Part shown: piece after piece, positions 7,509-15,868 of the stretch
Layout: each line of letters begins with the position of its first letter
Numbering within the stretch: the first letter of the stretch is position 1
Assembly: GCA_015061605.1 (NCBI GenBank)
Contig: SUWH01000027.1
Location: 1,716-34,611 of the forward strand
DNA length: 32,896 nt
Source of the DNA: Lentisphaerota bacterium
GTDB taxonomy: Bacteria; Verrucomicrobiota; Lentisphaeria; Victivallales; Victivallaceae
Reading direction: 5' to 3'
Position numbers and translations under genes: made by a program
The notes under the pieces: generated by a model
Seen by the model: only the letters and a program-made list of their open reading frames with translations
The model's database searches: none
Told to the model about the DNA's origin: nothing

Positions 7509-9152
7509 TCATTTGAAAAGACGGTCGATATGCTCTTTATCCGGAGGCGTTGTCAGCAAAGTCACCGCAATCAATGCGATAACAGAAATCGGCAACGCAT
7601 AAACAAATGGATCCACCACCGGGAAAGGATGAATGTCAACAAGTACTTCCCGTCCGGTAAGATATTTGCAGATCCCCAGCCATGCCGCTTCTTTGCGGTG
7701 CAGAAAAAGCAGTCCGAAAACAGTCACAAAACTTCCGCTGACCACCCCCGCCCAGATGCCGGCTCTGGTCGCCCGCTTCCAGTACAATGCCGCAACATAC
7801 GCCGGAAGAAATGCCGCTGCACATATCCCGAAAAAGATCGCAGTACCGCGCGCCACCACTCCGGGCGGCAGGATCATCGCAAACACTACGCTCAAAACGA
7901 TGCCGATACAAACTCCGATACGTGAAATATTCATACTGTTCAACGATTTGCAGCTCAATCTGCCGCACAGATCATGTCCGAGTGAAGTTCCGGCGACATG
8001 GAACAAGCTGGATAATGTCGACATCGCCGCCGAAAGCATCGTCAACGAAAAGATATACAGCACCACCGGCGGCAGAGCTTCTTTGATAAACATCGGAATG
8101 ATCAAGTCCGGATTGCCCCCGGCAGCTTCAATGGCCAACTGCGGCGCACGGCTGCTCAAGCCGATCTCCGGATGCATGAAGAACACATTGGACAAAGCTC
8201 CGGTCATGTATGCCGAACCGGCAGTACACAAAATAAAAATCGAACCGACCAGCACCGCACGGTTGAGTTCCCTGCCGCTTTTGACCGTCATAAAACGCAC
8301 CGCCAGCTGCGGCTGCGCCAAAGCACCGACTCCGACCCCGAGCATCAAACTTGAAACCAATGTCCACCACCAGACCGAATTGAACTCCGGCATCACCGTC
8401 CAGCCGCGATGACCGAGAGCATATTCCTGCGGCAGCCGTTGAGCGACAAGCGAAGACATTTCAGTAAGTTTTTCATGCGCCGGAACCACCCCTCCCAGAC
8501 GGACATAACACATAATGATCAACAGCAGCATTCCACAGATCATCACAGTTCCCATCAGGGCATCAACATACATCACACCTTTCAAACCGCCGAATATAAC
8601 GTAAATGGCGACTACGGCAGCAAAAATCCCCAACGCCCACGAATAAGGTACTCCCATCACCTCCTGCAGAAAACGCGCTCCGCTGATAAGTACCACGCTG
8701 GAATAGAGCGGTATGAAAATGAAAATCACTGCGGCAATAAAATATTTCATCGTGGAACTCTGAAACCGGCGGCCGATAAATTCCGGAAAGGTTTTGGCAT
8801 CCAGTTCAACTCCGATACTGCGGGTACGGTGTCCGAAAACGATAAATGCCAGCACGATCCCGAAAGCGATATTCATAAATACCAGCCACATCAATCCCAT
8901 GCCGAACTGACCGGCAATGCCGCCGAATCCGACCAGAGCTGAAGTACTGATAAATGCCGCGCCGTAGCTCATCGCCATGACAAAAGGATTGACCGAACGA
9001 CCGGCAAGCAGATAATCCTGACTGTTTTTAGTCTTGCGAAAACCCCGGATACCGAGATAACCGATAATTATTGCATAAAGCGCGATGAGCACTCCAAGAA
9101 TGGTTGCATTCAAATTATAAACTGCCCCGAAAATAAAATTCAACGGCATCAT
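7509..9152 (-). CDS. Sodium:solute symporter (SSS family)
   Basis: This is a 547-residue membrane protein with about 13 hydrophobic segments. The N-terminal region shows the family pattern: a GxRGFRKTKNSQDYLLAGRS loop after helix 1, then GAAFISTSALVGFGG in helix 2. The sodium-binding region appears as SLTMLSAAMSTLSSLFHVAG in the second half. Such transporters take up sugars, carboxylates or amino acids with Na+, and the substrate here is not evident. The ATG is joined to the stop of a 38-residue accessory protein as ATGATG, so translation is coupled. Two adjacent Met codons make the exact start ambiguous by one residue. Confidence 0.92.
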   Translation of the reverse strand: MMPLNFIFGAVYNLNATILGVLIALYAIIIGYLGIRGFRKTKNSQDYLLAGRSVNPFVMAMSYGAAFISTSALVGFGGIAGQFGMGLMWLVFMNIAFGIVLAFIVFGHRTRSIGVELDAKTFPEFIGRRFQSSTMKYFIAAVIFIFIPLYSSVVLISGARFLQEVMGVPYSWALGIFAAVVAIYVIFGGLKGVMYVDALMGTVMICGMLLLIIMCYVRLGGVVPAHEKLTEMSSLVAQRLPQEYALGHRGWTVMPEFNSVWWWTLVSSLMLGVGVGALAQPQLAVRFMTVKSGRELNRAVLVGSIFILCTAGSAYMTGALSNVFFMHPEIGLSSRAPQLAIEAAGGNPDLIIPMFIKEALPPVVLYIFSLTMLSAAMSTLSSLFHVAGTSLGHDLCGRLSCKSLNSMNISRIGVCIGIVLSVVFAMILPPGVVARGTAIFFGICAAAFLPAYVAALYWKRATRAGIWAGVVSGSFVTVFGLLFLHRKEAAWLGICKYLTGREVLVDIHPFPVVDPFVYALPISVIALIAVTLLTTPPDKEHIDRLFK

Positions 9153-9265
9153 TTTTCTTCTCCGGATTTATTCCAGTTCAACGCGCCGTACACCACTCCG
9201 AAAAGTGATGCCGACAGACAACCGATGACCGCACAGACGATATACCAATCACCCAAACCAAACAT
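9149..9265 (-). CDS. Symporter small accessory protein
   Basis: This is a 38-residue protein that begins MFGLGDWYIVCAVIGC and ends ALNWNKSGEEK. It has one membrane helix with a soluble charged tail. This MxGLGD start, single helix and YGxLNWNK end is the pattern of the small proteins encoded next to SSS transporters and thought to be their membrane partners. I chose the ATG at 9265 because AGGGG lies six bases upstream of it. An ATG at 9271 abuts the same Shine-Dalgarno too closely. Its TGA overlaps the symporter ATG. Confidence 0.8.
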   Translation of the reverse strand: MFGLGDWYIVCAVIGCLSASLFGVVYGALNWNKSGEEK

Positions 9266-9280
9266 TTTCATCCCCTTAGA

Positions 9281-9316
9281 AATAAAAAACGGACGAAGTT
9301 TTGAACTCCGTCCGTT
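9281..9316 (-). terminator. Rho-independent terminator after rpmB
   Basis: Minus-strand AACGGACG pairs with CGTCCGTT around an inner AGTT/AACT stem, followed at once by TTTTTTA. It ends about ten bases before the Shine-Dalgarno of the small accessory gene. The symporter genes must therefore be read through it or from a promoter inside rpmB, and it may act as an attenuator. Confidence 0.8.
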
Positions 9317-9346
9317 ACAACCAGACTTGTTTAACCGAACGCGGCA

Positions 9347-9574
9347 TTACGCTTTGGTGTAGTTACCGGTACGGATACAGGCAGTGCACATCTTGACAGT
9401 TTTGACGGTGCCGCCTTCATTGATTTTGACATTCTGAAGATTGACTTCAAAAGTACGTTTGACGTTTTTGACAACGTGCATACCGATACCGCCGGCTTTT
9501 TTGGCAAGACCCTTACGGGTGATGCAACCGCCATTGCCGCGGGTTTTGCCGCAGAGTGCGCAGACCTTGCTCAT
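9347..9574 (-). CDS. rpmB: 50S ribosomal protein L28
   Basis: This is a 75-residue protein with the L28 layout: MSKVCALCGKTRGNGG, then a basic middle (KNVKRTFEVNLQNVKI), then the C-terminal MCTACIRTGNY. The two CxxC pairs (C5/C8 and the MCTAC pair near residue 62) mark the zinc-binding C+ form of L28. The protein binds 23S rRNA in the large subunit. TGAGGA lies seven bases before the ATG. It follows tRNA-Lys by about 45 bases on the same strand with no obvious promoter between them, so both are probably transcribed together. A hairpin terminator follows. Confidence 0.96.
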   Translation of the reverse strand: MSKVCALCGKTRGNGGCITRKGLAKKAGGIGMHVVKNVKRTFEVNLQNVKINEGGTVKTVKMCTACIRTGNYTKA

Positions 9575-9620
9575 TGTTAGTTCCTCAAATATAAGTTAAT
9601 GTTATTTTCATACAAAAAAA

Positions 9621-9696
9621 TGGTGAGTTGGCCGGGGCTCGAACCCGGGACCACCGCCTTAAAAGGGCGATGCTCTACCGACTGAGCTACCAACCC
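9621..9696 (-). tRNA. tRNA-Lys (anticodon UUU)
   Basis: A 76-base cloverleaf on the minus strand. The acceptor GGGTTGG pairs with CCAACTC (one G-U), the D arm is GCTC/GAGC, the anticodon stem TCGCC/GGCGG carries loop CTTTTAA, and the T arm CCGGG/CCCGG carries TTCGAGC. The 3' CCA is encoded. The anticodon is TTT, reading AAA and AAG. Confidence 0.97.
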
Positions 9697-9731
9697 ACCA
9701 GAGCAACCGTGTTATCGGTTGACGTGTACTT

Positions 9732-9759
9732 AAAATACCACACATTTTGATAATTGCAA
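9732..9759 (-). promoter_or_regulatory. Probable promoter of tRNA-Lys and rpmB
   Basis: Minus-strand TTGCAA (9759-9754), a 16-base spacer and TATTTT (9737-9732), about 35 bases before the tRNA 5' end. Only partial matches to the consensus. Confidence 0.5.
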
Positions 9760-9769
9760 GTCTTTTTGC

Positions 9770-9910
9770 AAAAAAAACCGTTTTTTTTTCACGGATATCC
9801 CATAAAACCGGAAAAACATCTGTTCTTTCAAGTTTTTTCTGCGGAAGGAAATTGGATTTTGAAAAAGTGATTTTGTCAGATTTGTTTTGCGCAGGCAAAA
9901 CGTGCGTGCC
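9770..9910 (+). repeat. Interspersed repeat of about 140 bp, copy A
   Basis: This 305-base gap between tRNA-Lys (its promoter lies at 9732-9759) and the hydrolase gene holds no gene. Most of it is a repeat that recurs in the same orientation at 32758-32896, about 85 per cent identical by eye with two one-base gaps. The shared parts are an A-run/T-run hairpin (9770-9789), CCCATAAAA at 9799, GAAAAACATCTG, TTTTGAAAAAGTGATTTTG, a hairpin GTTTTGC-loop-GCAAAAC (9884-9901) and GTGCGTGCC. The hairpin arms are identical in both copies while the loops differ (GCAG and ACGG). Past 9910 a small stem (CGGCG/CGCCG) and a plus-strand terminator-like AGACA-TCTG-TGTCT plus T-run (9942-9960) follow. It could be a short transposable or regulatory element, and no coding role is apparent. 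Confidence 0.75.
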
Positions 9911-10001
9911 GGCGGGACGCCGCCATCCGTTGCTTTTTATGAGACATCTGTGTCTTTTTTACGTTTTTTTGCATCTGGCGATAATAAAGGAGAAGACAGG
10001 T

Positions 10002-10829
10002 CTACTTTATCTCCGTGCCGCTGCATTTTTCCAGAAAATTTTTTATTTTATGGAAAAATCCCGGTGTCTTATAAAAAATATCATTGTGTCCGGCATCGGA
10101 ATAATAGATCTCTCTGGCGGGGGCAATCGAGGAGGAAAAAAGCTTTTCTCCGTTGCGTACCGGAACGATTTTATCATTTCTGCCGTGGATTATCAACAGC
10201 GGAACTTTGCAATTTTTCAACCGTTCAGCATTGGGAAATTTATCAAACGGTACGGGAAATGGTAACAGTACCTGCGCCGCTGAAGCAAAGCCGGAAATGA
10301 TGATCAACGCCTTGGCATCGATCTTTTCTGCAAGATAACAGGAGGGGCCGCTGCCGACCGAGTAACCCATGATGACAATATCTTTGGGGGTGAATTTATG
10401 TTTTTCTGCCAGATATGAGTATGCCGCTTCAATATCCATACAGGCTTGTTTTTCGCTTGGATACCCGGTCGAATTGCCGTATCCGGCGTAATCATACGCT
10501 ATAACGCCATATCCCTGACGGATGAATATATTCAGCAGCGGCTTGATACTGGATAATGTTTCCCCGTTGCCGTGGCTGTATAAGATCACCGGCATACCGG
10601 GGGCGGGGAGGTGATAAAGAGCATCGAGTTCGGCGTTGCCGGATTTCAAGGTGATATTGCCGCTTTTTGGCGGGCGGGCGGTTTGATCCGCCGCGCCCGG
10701 GAAGAGCAGTTTATCCATTGCCAGTACCCCGGCAGTGTATGAAAACACCACTGCGACACACGCATAAACGGGGATGCGGAAATAAAATTTTTTCCAGAGT
10801 GCGGCAATGGAAATTTTCATTTGGTTCAC
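10002..10829 (-). CDS. Alpha/beta hydrolase, membrane-anchored or exported
   Basis: This 275-residue hydrolase has an N-terminal hydrophobic segment (about 18-36) that probably anchors it or directs export. The fold's landmarks are present: oxyanion-hole HGNGE (86-90), nucleophile Ser157 in GYSVG, Asp219 in HGRNDKIVP, and His248 in DAGHND. The pattern resembles the Bem46/ABHD family of serine hydrolases, whose substrates are mostly unknown. The first possible start is GTG at 10829, which overlaps the dehydrogenase stop as GTGA. ATG at 10820 is an equally possible start. It is the second gene of an operon with the dehydrogenase, though no functional link is obvious. Confidence 0.87.
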   Translation of the reverse strand: MNQMKISIAALWKKFYFRIPVYACVAVVFSYTAGVLAMDKLLFPGAADQTARPPKSGNITLKSGNAELDALYHLPAPGMPVILYSHGNGETLSSIKPLLNIFIRQGYGVIAYDYAGYGNSTGYPSEKQACMDIEAAYSYLAEKHKFTPKDIVIMGYSVGSGPSCYLAEKIDAKALIIISGFASAAQVLLPFPVPFDKFPNAERLKNCKVPLLIIHGRNDKIVPVRNGEKLFSSSIAPAREIYYSDAGHNDIFYKTPGFFHKIKNFLEKCSGTEIK

Positions 10830-11869
10830 TTTTTGATTTGAGCGATGACGGCATCGGTCATTTCGGTGGTCGAGGCTTTGCCGCCGATATCCGGAGTGAC
10901 AGATCTGCCCTCTTTCAACACATCGCAGATGGCATCCATGAGCAAATCTGCGGAAGATTTTTCCTTGAGCTGTTCGAGCATCATGGCGATCGCCCAGAAA
11001 GTTCCTGTCGGGTTGGCAATACCTTTGCCCGCAATGTCAGGAGCGGAACCGTGGATGGGTTCAAACATACTGGGATATTTGCCTTCGGGATTGATGTTGC
11101 CGGAGGGGGAAATACCGATACTGCCCAGCATCGCTGAACCAAGATCGGTCAGGATGTCGCCGAAAAGGTTGCTGGCGACCACCACTTCGAGCCGTTCGGG
11201 GTGCATGATGAAGTAACCTGCCAGAGCGTCGATGTGCATCTGGCTGGATTCCATATCGCCGTATTGCTTGCGTACTTCATCAAAAATTTTGTCCCAGAAG
11301 ACCATGGAGTGGTTGAGGGCGTTGGATTTGGTTGCGCTCAAAACTTTGGTCATATTGTTGTTTTTGGCGTATTCAAAGGCGTAACGGATGATGCGTTCGG
11401 TGCCTTTGCGGGTGAAAATGGCATTCTGAATGGACTTGTCTTCCGTAGTTTCGCCCTGACCGCAGTATTCGCCTTCGGAATTTTCGCGGATAACGACAAA
11501 GTCGATGTTGTCATTTTTCAGAGGGGAGTTCAACCCCGGCAGAAGTTTGATCGGGCGCATATTGACGTACTGATCGAACCCGGTTCTTATCGGCAGCAGC
11601 AGATCGCGCAGCGAAACATGATCCGGCACACCGGGGAAGCCGACTGCTCCCAGCAATATGGAATCGCAATCCCGCAAAATTTCCATGCCGTCAGCGGGCA
11701 TCATTCTGCCGTGTTCGAGATAGTAGGCGCAGCTCCAGGGGAGGGTGTTGTATTCAAATTTTATGCCGCCGTGTTTCCCGGAGATGGCATTGAGGACGCG
11801 TACGCCCTCGTTGATGACATCAACGCCGATTCCGTCACCGGGGATGAGGTTGAGCCGGTAAGTTTTCAT
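10826..11869 (-). CDS. Isocitrate/isopropylmalate-type dehydrogenase, tartrate/D-malate subgroup
   Basis: This 347-residue enzyme belongs to the NAD-dependent beta-decarboxylating dehydrogenase family. Visible blocks are LIPGDGIGVDV (8-18), the substrate Arg stretch FDQYVNMRPIKLLPG, VVIRENSEGEYCGQG, the metal-binding Asp region VVASNLFGDILTDLG, and the NAD-binding EPIHGSAPDIAGKGIANP. The DQYVNMRP and PWSCAYYLEHGRMMP segments resemble tartrate dehydrogenase (TtuC) and D-malate dehydrogenase (DmlA) more than LeuB. The likely reaction is oxidation of a 2-hydroxyacid with or without decarboxylation, but LeuB-like activity cannot be excluded. No leu genes are near. It is the first gene of an operon with the hydrolase. 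Confidence 0.88.
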   Translation of the reverse strand: MKTYRLNLIPGDGIGVDVINEGVRVLNAISGKHGGIKFEYNTLPWSCAYYLEHGRMMPADGMEILRDCDSILLGAVGFPGVPDHVSLRDLLLPIRTGFDQYVNMRPIKLLPGLNSPLKNDNIDFVVIRENSEGEYCGQGETTEDKSIQNAIFTRKGTERIIRYAFEYAKNNNMTKVLSATKSNALNHSMVFWDKIFDEVRKQYGDMESSQMHIDALAGYFIMHPERLEVVVASNLFGDILTDLGSAMLGSIGISPSGNINPEGKYPSMFEPIHGSAPDIAGKGIANPTGTFWAIAMMLEQLKEKSSADLLMDAICDVLKEGRSVTPDIGGKASTTEMTDAVIAQIKK

Positions 11870-11915
11870 GATATTTTCCTGCTTGGTAAGATATTGATTT
11901 TTTTACGCGACAACA

Positions 11916-11939
11916 GAACCGGGTGTTGCCACCCGGTTC
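11916..11939 (-). terminator. Stem-loop between EF-G-like gene and dehydrogenase gene
   Basis: GAACCGGGTG/CACCCGGTTC form a ten-base stem with a short loop, about 50 bases after the EF-G-like stop. The run after it on the minus strand (TGTTGTCGCG) is poor in T, so a terminator role is likely but not certain. Confidence 0.5.
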
Positions 11940-11990
11940 CGTTTGGTACATTGTAACTCAATTATAATATAGCTCGGAAAAGGAAGAATT

Positions 11991-14000
11991 TCAATCCTTA
12001 TCCGCTTCGGGCTGATATTTTGCGATGATTTCGTTCGCCACGTTACCGGGAACCTGTTCGTAGCGTTCAAAGCTCATCTGGAAAAATCCGCGTCCCTGGG
12101 TCATGCTCCGCAGTTCGGTGGCGTATTTGAACATTTCCGCCATCGGCGCTTCGGCGTGGACAACCTGCAGACCTTCATCTACCGACATACCCAGAACGCG
12201 GCCGCGTTTGTGGTTCAAGTCGCCGGTGATATCGCCCATGTAGGAGTCGGGGATGTGGATCTCAATTTTCATGATGGGTTCGAGCAGAACCGGTTTCGCC
12301 TGGGAGATCGCTTCGCGGAACGCCATGCGTCCGGCGATCTTGAATGCCATTTCATTGGAGTCCACCGGGTGGTATTTGCCGTCATAGACGGAAACTTTGA
12401 TCCGTTCCATGTTGCAGCCGACCAGCGGTCCGCGGGTCATCACCTCCTGAACACCCTTTTCGATGGCGGGGATGAAGTTCTTGGGAATTGCGCCGCCGAC
12501 CACATCGTTGGAAAATTCATATCCGGCTTCATTGTAGGCAATGCGCAGATAAACTTCAGCAAACTGTCCGGCACCGCCGGTCTGTTTTTTGTGGCGGTAG
12601 TGTCCCTCTCCGGAAGCGGTGATGGTTTCGCGGTAGGGGACTTTCGGCGTGGTCAAAACCGCTTCGACCTTGAACTGTTCTTTCAATCGTTTGGCGACGA
12701 TGCCCAGATGCTGATCGCCCATGCCGGAGAGGAGAAATTCATGAGTTTCATCCTGACGGGAAAGCCGGACGGTGGGATCGCATTCGGCGATCTTCTGCAG
12801 ACCTGCGGCGATTTTTTCATCTTCACCGTTTTTGGCGGCGGTGACGGCATAGGACATCACCGCTCCCGGGAATTCGATACCCGGCAACGCTTTGCAGGAA
12901 GCGTTGGCGGCAACGGTGTCACCGATATTGGTGTTTTTGAGTTTGGCGACGGCGAAAATAGTTCCGGGACCGGCATCGGCGGTCTGGGTCTGGGTTTTAC
13001 CGTTCATTGCCAGCAAATTACCGAAACGCTCTTTCTGTCCGGTGGTGATGTTGTAAACTTCACTGTCGGCCTTGAATGTTCCGGTAACGGTACGGATGAA
13101 TGCCAACTGTCCGCTGAACTGGTCGTTTACGCTGCGGAATACCACGCCGTAGGCTTCGCCATCGGCAGAGATGGTTTCCGGACCGCCGGGGAGCGGAACA
13201 TATTCCAGCGGGGTGGGGAAAATTTCGATGATGGCATCCATAAGTTCGGTGATACCGATACCTTTGCTGGAACTTCCGGCAAATACCGGGATGGTGCTTC
13301 CGGCGCGGACGCTGGCACGCAATCCGGCGTGCAGTTCGTCGGGGGTGAGTTCTTCTCCGGCGAGGTAGCGTTCCATCAATGCTTCGTCGGTTTCGGCGAT
13401 GGCATCGAGCCAGAGGGCTTTGCATTCGGCGACATCATCGGCAATATCAGCGGGGATGTCGGTGTCAAAGAGGACATTGACCACTTTGGAAAATTCTGCG
13501 GATTTGCCGACCGGCCAGTAGAGCGGGATGATCACGTTCTTTCCGTGGTTTTTGCGCATGACTTCCAGAGTAGCTTTGAAATCGGCACGCTCCTTGTCCA
13601 GCCGGTTGACGAAACCGAAGCGGGGGATCTTGCGCGCTTTGGAAACCTTCCAGGCGCGGGCGGTACCGACCTGCGGACCGTCGATGGCATCGATGACGAC
13701 GACAGCAGCATCGGCGGCGCGGATGGCTCCGACGACCTGACCTACGAATTCACCGTATCCCGGGGTATCGACAAAAAAGAAGCGATGATCTTTCCATGAA
13801 CAGTTCATCGCGCTTGCATAAATACTTGATTGTTTTTCGAGCTCTTCCGCCATGAAGTCGCTGACGGTGTTTTTGGCTTCCACAGAACCTGCTCTCGGAA
13901 TTGCTCCGGCGGTAAAAAGAAGTTGTTCACAGAGCGTTGTTTTACCACTCCCGGAGTGACCGGCTACGACGAAGTTGCGGCATTTTGCGGCATCGGACAT
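11991..14000 (-). CDS. Elongation factor G-like GTPase (EF-G paralogue)
   Basis: This 669-residue translational GTPase has the full EF-G domain set. The G1 loop is GHSGSGKTT (14-22) where canonical EF-G has GHIDAGKTT. G3 is DTPGYGEF, G4 is NRLDK in place of NKxD, and a G5-like SSSKGIG follows near residue 243. Domain IV is visible as GEGHYRHKKQTGGAGQFAEVYLRI-like sequence and domain V ends FERYEQVPGNVA. These changes match the EF-G-like paralogue found in many bacteria beside a true fusA, so this is probably not the sole EF-G. No rpsL, rpsG or tuf genes are nearby. Its exact role (translocation, recycling or a stress form) is unknown. AAGGAG precedes the ATG. A perfect TTGACA lies upstream at 14091-14086 with a weak -10. 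Confidence 0.9.
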   Translation of the reverse strand: MSDAAKCRNFVVAGHSGSGKTTLCEQLLFTAGAIPRAGSVEAKNTVSDFMAEELEKQSSIYASAMNCSWKDHRFFFVDTPGYGEFVGQVVGAIRAADAAVVVIDAIDGPQVGTARAWKVSKARKIPRFGFVNRLDKERADFKATLEVMRKNHGKNVIIPLYWPVGKSAEFSKVVNVLFDTDIPADIADDVAECKALWLDAIAETDEALMERYLAGEELTPDELHAGLRASVRAGSTIPVFAGSSSKGIGITELMDAIIEIFPTPLEYVPLPGGPETISADGEAYGVVFRSVNDQFSGQLAFIRTVTGTFKADSEVYNITTGQKERFGNLLAMNGKTQTQTADAGPGTIFAVAKLKNTNIGDTVAANASCKALPGIEFPGAVMSYAVTAAKNGEDEKIAAGLQKIAECDPTVRLSRQDETHEFLLSGMGDQHLGIVAKRLKEQFKVEAVLTTPKVPYRETITASGEGHYRHKKQTGGAGQFAEVYLRIAYNEAGYEFSNDVVGGAIPKNFIPAIEKGVQEVMTRGPLVGCNMERIKVSVYDGKYHPVDSNEMAFKIAGRMAFREAISQAKPVLLEPIMKIEIHIPDSYMGDITGDLNHKRGRVLGMSVDEGLQVVHAEAPMAEMFKYATELRSMTQGRGFFQMSFERYEQVPGNVANEIIAKYQPEADKD

Positions 14001-14173
14001 TTTTCAGCTCCTTTCCGGAATATCTCATTCCGTTGTTGTGTTTGGAAACCTTCCACGTTTTTACAATTGCACTGAATCCGGTAAATGTCAAGCGTTGTTT
14101 TGAAAAAAATGCACTATTTTTGAAAAAATTATTCTGTACAATGATGAAAAATGCATTTTTTTTATAAAAAAGG

Positions 14174-14202
14174 TTGCTTTTTTCATCGTAAGCGGTTATA
14201 TT
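14174..14202 (+). promoter_or_regulatory. Probable promoter for the operon starting at 14246
   Basis: TTGCTT (14174-14179), a 17-base spacer and TATATT (14197-14202), 43 bases before the ATG. Confidence 0.5.
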
Positions 14203-14245
14203 CTACAATAAGCTCAAACCATTGACAAAAAAGGAGAAAACAGTC

Positions 14246-14887
14246 ATGTTCAAACGTATCGCTGTCATTGCCGTATTCTGCTGCTGCTGTGCGCTTTTTG
14301 CCGCGCCGTGGTTTACTCACAGTTCCCGCCGCCGTCCGGAGACATTGCTTGTTACCGGAAACTATCTTTCACCGTATATGCTTGCCGAGACCTATCAGGG
14401 GTTGACCAATCAGCCTTATCTGCGGATCATGGAAGATGGCCGTCTGTACATGGTCATGCCCAAACTGGTGCGCGGCGTCGCGCCCCGTGAGCTGTGCGGC
14501 GTTATCGACAACTTCAATCTGAAACGCATCGTCATCATCGGTGATGAACGTTATGTCTCCGCCGATTTTGAAAAACAGCTCCGTCAGACCAATATCAGAA
14601 AGACTCCGATCGTCCGTGTCTACGGCGACAACTGGCTCCGGGTCGCTGAAGAGCTGGATCATCTGCTCAATGTCGGACATCTTTCCCGCAACTTCCGCGA
14701 AAATCTGCAGGATGCCATGACCCGTACCCAGCCCACCCAGCTTCAGGTCCGTCAGCGGCAGACTGCTCCGGAAAAGAAGGCTGCTGAACAACCTGCTGCG
14801 GCTGAAGGACCCGCTCCTGAAGTGAAACCGGTTCCTGCTGAACCGGCCGCCGTTCCGGTTCCTGTCGATCCGGCTCCTGCCAGGTAA
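14246..14887 (+). CDS. Exported protein of unknown function with Pro/Ala-rich tail
   Basis: This is a 213-residue protein. The signal peptide is MFKRIAVIAVFCCCCALFAAP, unusual for four consecutive cysteines in its hydrophobic core. A globular part of about 130 residues follows (ETLLVTGNYLSPYMLAETYQ and a short alpha/beta stretch NLKRIVIIGDERYVSADFEKQLR), then a tail of roughly 50 residues made almost only of Pro, Ala, Val and Glu. I do not recognise the family. I chose the ATG at 14246 because AAGGAG lies nine bases upstream; a TTG eight codons earlier is in frame but has no such support. The ABC permease gene follows after 17 bases. Confidence 0.72.
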   Translation: MFKRIAVIAVFCCCCALFAAPWFTHSSRRRPETLLVTGNYLSPYMLAETYQGLTNQPYLRIMEDGRLYMVMPKLVRGVAPRELCGVIDNFNLKRIVIIGDERYVSADFEKQLRQTNIRKTPIVRVYGDNWLRVAEELDHLLNVGHLSRNFRENLQDAMTRTQPTQLQVRQRQTAPEKKAAEQPAAAEGPAPEVKPVPAEPAAVPVPVDPAPAR

Positions 14888-14904
14888 TTGCACGGGTTTT
14901 GCCT

Positions 14905-15864
14905 ATGTCACACCTTTATCGTATTGCCGCCAATACTTTCCGGGAATCCATCCGTGAACCGGTATATTTTCTGATGCTGCTGTCAGCTCTGCTGCTGATC
15001 GGTCACTATCCGTGGATGACGATTTTCGTCTTTTTTGAACAGCTCAAACTGGTCGTGGACAGTTCCATGGCGACCACGATGATCTTCAGTCTGGCGATCG
15101 CGGTGCTTTGCGCAAGTTACACTGTTTCGCGGGAAATGCGCAATGGAACGGTTCTACTGTTGTTGAGCAAGCCGGTGCCGCGCTGGAGTTTTGTACTCGG
15201 CAAAATTTCCGGGATCGTGTTTGCATCGCTGCTTTTCTGTATCATCTGCTGTTTTGCTTCAGTTATTTCGGTTTATGTTGCAGTTGACCAGTTCCGTATG
15301 GAAATGCATTTGTACGGTGCTTTTGTCGGATTGCTGGCTTGCGGATGTGCCGCCGGAATGGTGATGAACTTCCTCAAAGGCAGTTCATTTGCGGAATTTG
15401 CCACCTATATGACCGGACTTCTGGTTGCCGGAATGTTCTGTTACTGCCTCAAGTTCCGTCCGGAACCGGCACTTTCCATGGCTGATCTGGGTAAAGCACT
15501 GTTTATGCTCAACATCGGTGTGATCATCATGGCGACCATCGCTGTCGGAGCTGCAACCAGAATGGATGTGGTGCCGACGATGTGTCTGTGTTCGGTATTC
15601 TTCTTTGTCGGTTTGATGTCCAGTCACCTTTTTTTGCGGACGACCGATTCAGAGCTGCTTAATCTGATCTGCGATTTCTGCTATGCAGTGATCCCCAACT
15701 GGCAGTTTTTCTGGCTGGCGGATGCGATCGCTGTCGGCAGGACGATTCCCAGGGCATACGTCATTGACGGTTGTATCTACGGCGCGATCTACTTCGCGGT
15801 TGCCTGTATCTGGGCGATAGTGTTGTTCCAGGATCGGGAAGCGGCCGCCGGAGCCCGTGACTGA
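14905..15864 (+). CDS. ABC-2 type transporter permease
   Basis: This is a 319-residue protein with an N-terminal IAANTFRESIREPVYFLML segment and six or more membrane helices. The loop TVSREMRNGTVLLLLSKPV is the hallmark of ABC-2 permeases (NosY, GldF and relatives), which move proteins, polysaccharides or small compounds across the inner membrane with a separate ATPase. No ABC ATPase gene is adjacent, so its partner must be encoded elsewhere. An in-frame TTG two codons upstream is a less likely start. Confidence 0.82.
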   Translation: MSHLYRIAANTFRESIREPVYFLMLLSALLLIGHYPWMTIFVFFEQLKLVVDSSMATTMIFSLAIAVLCASYTVSREMRNGTVLLLLSKPVPRWSFVLGKISGIVFASLLFCIICCFASVISVYVAVDQFRMEMHLYGAFVGLLACGCAAGMVMNFLKGSSFAEFATYMTGLLVAGMFCYCLKFRPEPALSMADLGKALFMLNIGVIIMATIAVGAATRMDVVPTMCLCSVFFFVGLMSSHLFLRTTDSELLNLICDFCYAVIPNWQFFWLADAIAVGRTIPRAYVIDGCIYGAIYFAVACIWAIVLFQDREAAAGARD

Positions 15865-15868
15865 CGAG

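Noticed and set aside
9747..10265. A 172-residue open frame running through the interspersed repeat and antisense to the hydrolase gene.
   Set aside because: It has no ribosome site, crosses from the repeat into antisense hydrolase codons, and copy B does not keep the frame because of the one-base gaps.
12156..13799. A 547-residue open frame opposite the EF-G-like gene.
   Set aside because: It is antisense to a gene with full GTPase motifs. The long frame is a by-product of codon bias, with no recognisable domain. The same holds for the long frames opposite the DUF4838 genes (726-2291 and 29080-30885).
14899..15864. A complete ABC transporter next to the permease gene.
   Set aside because: Neither neighbour has Walker A or signature motifs; only the permease is encoded here.
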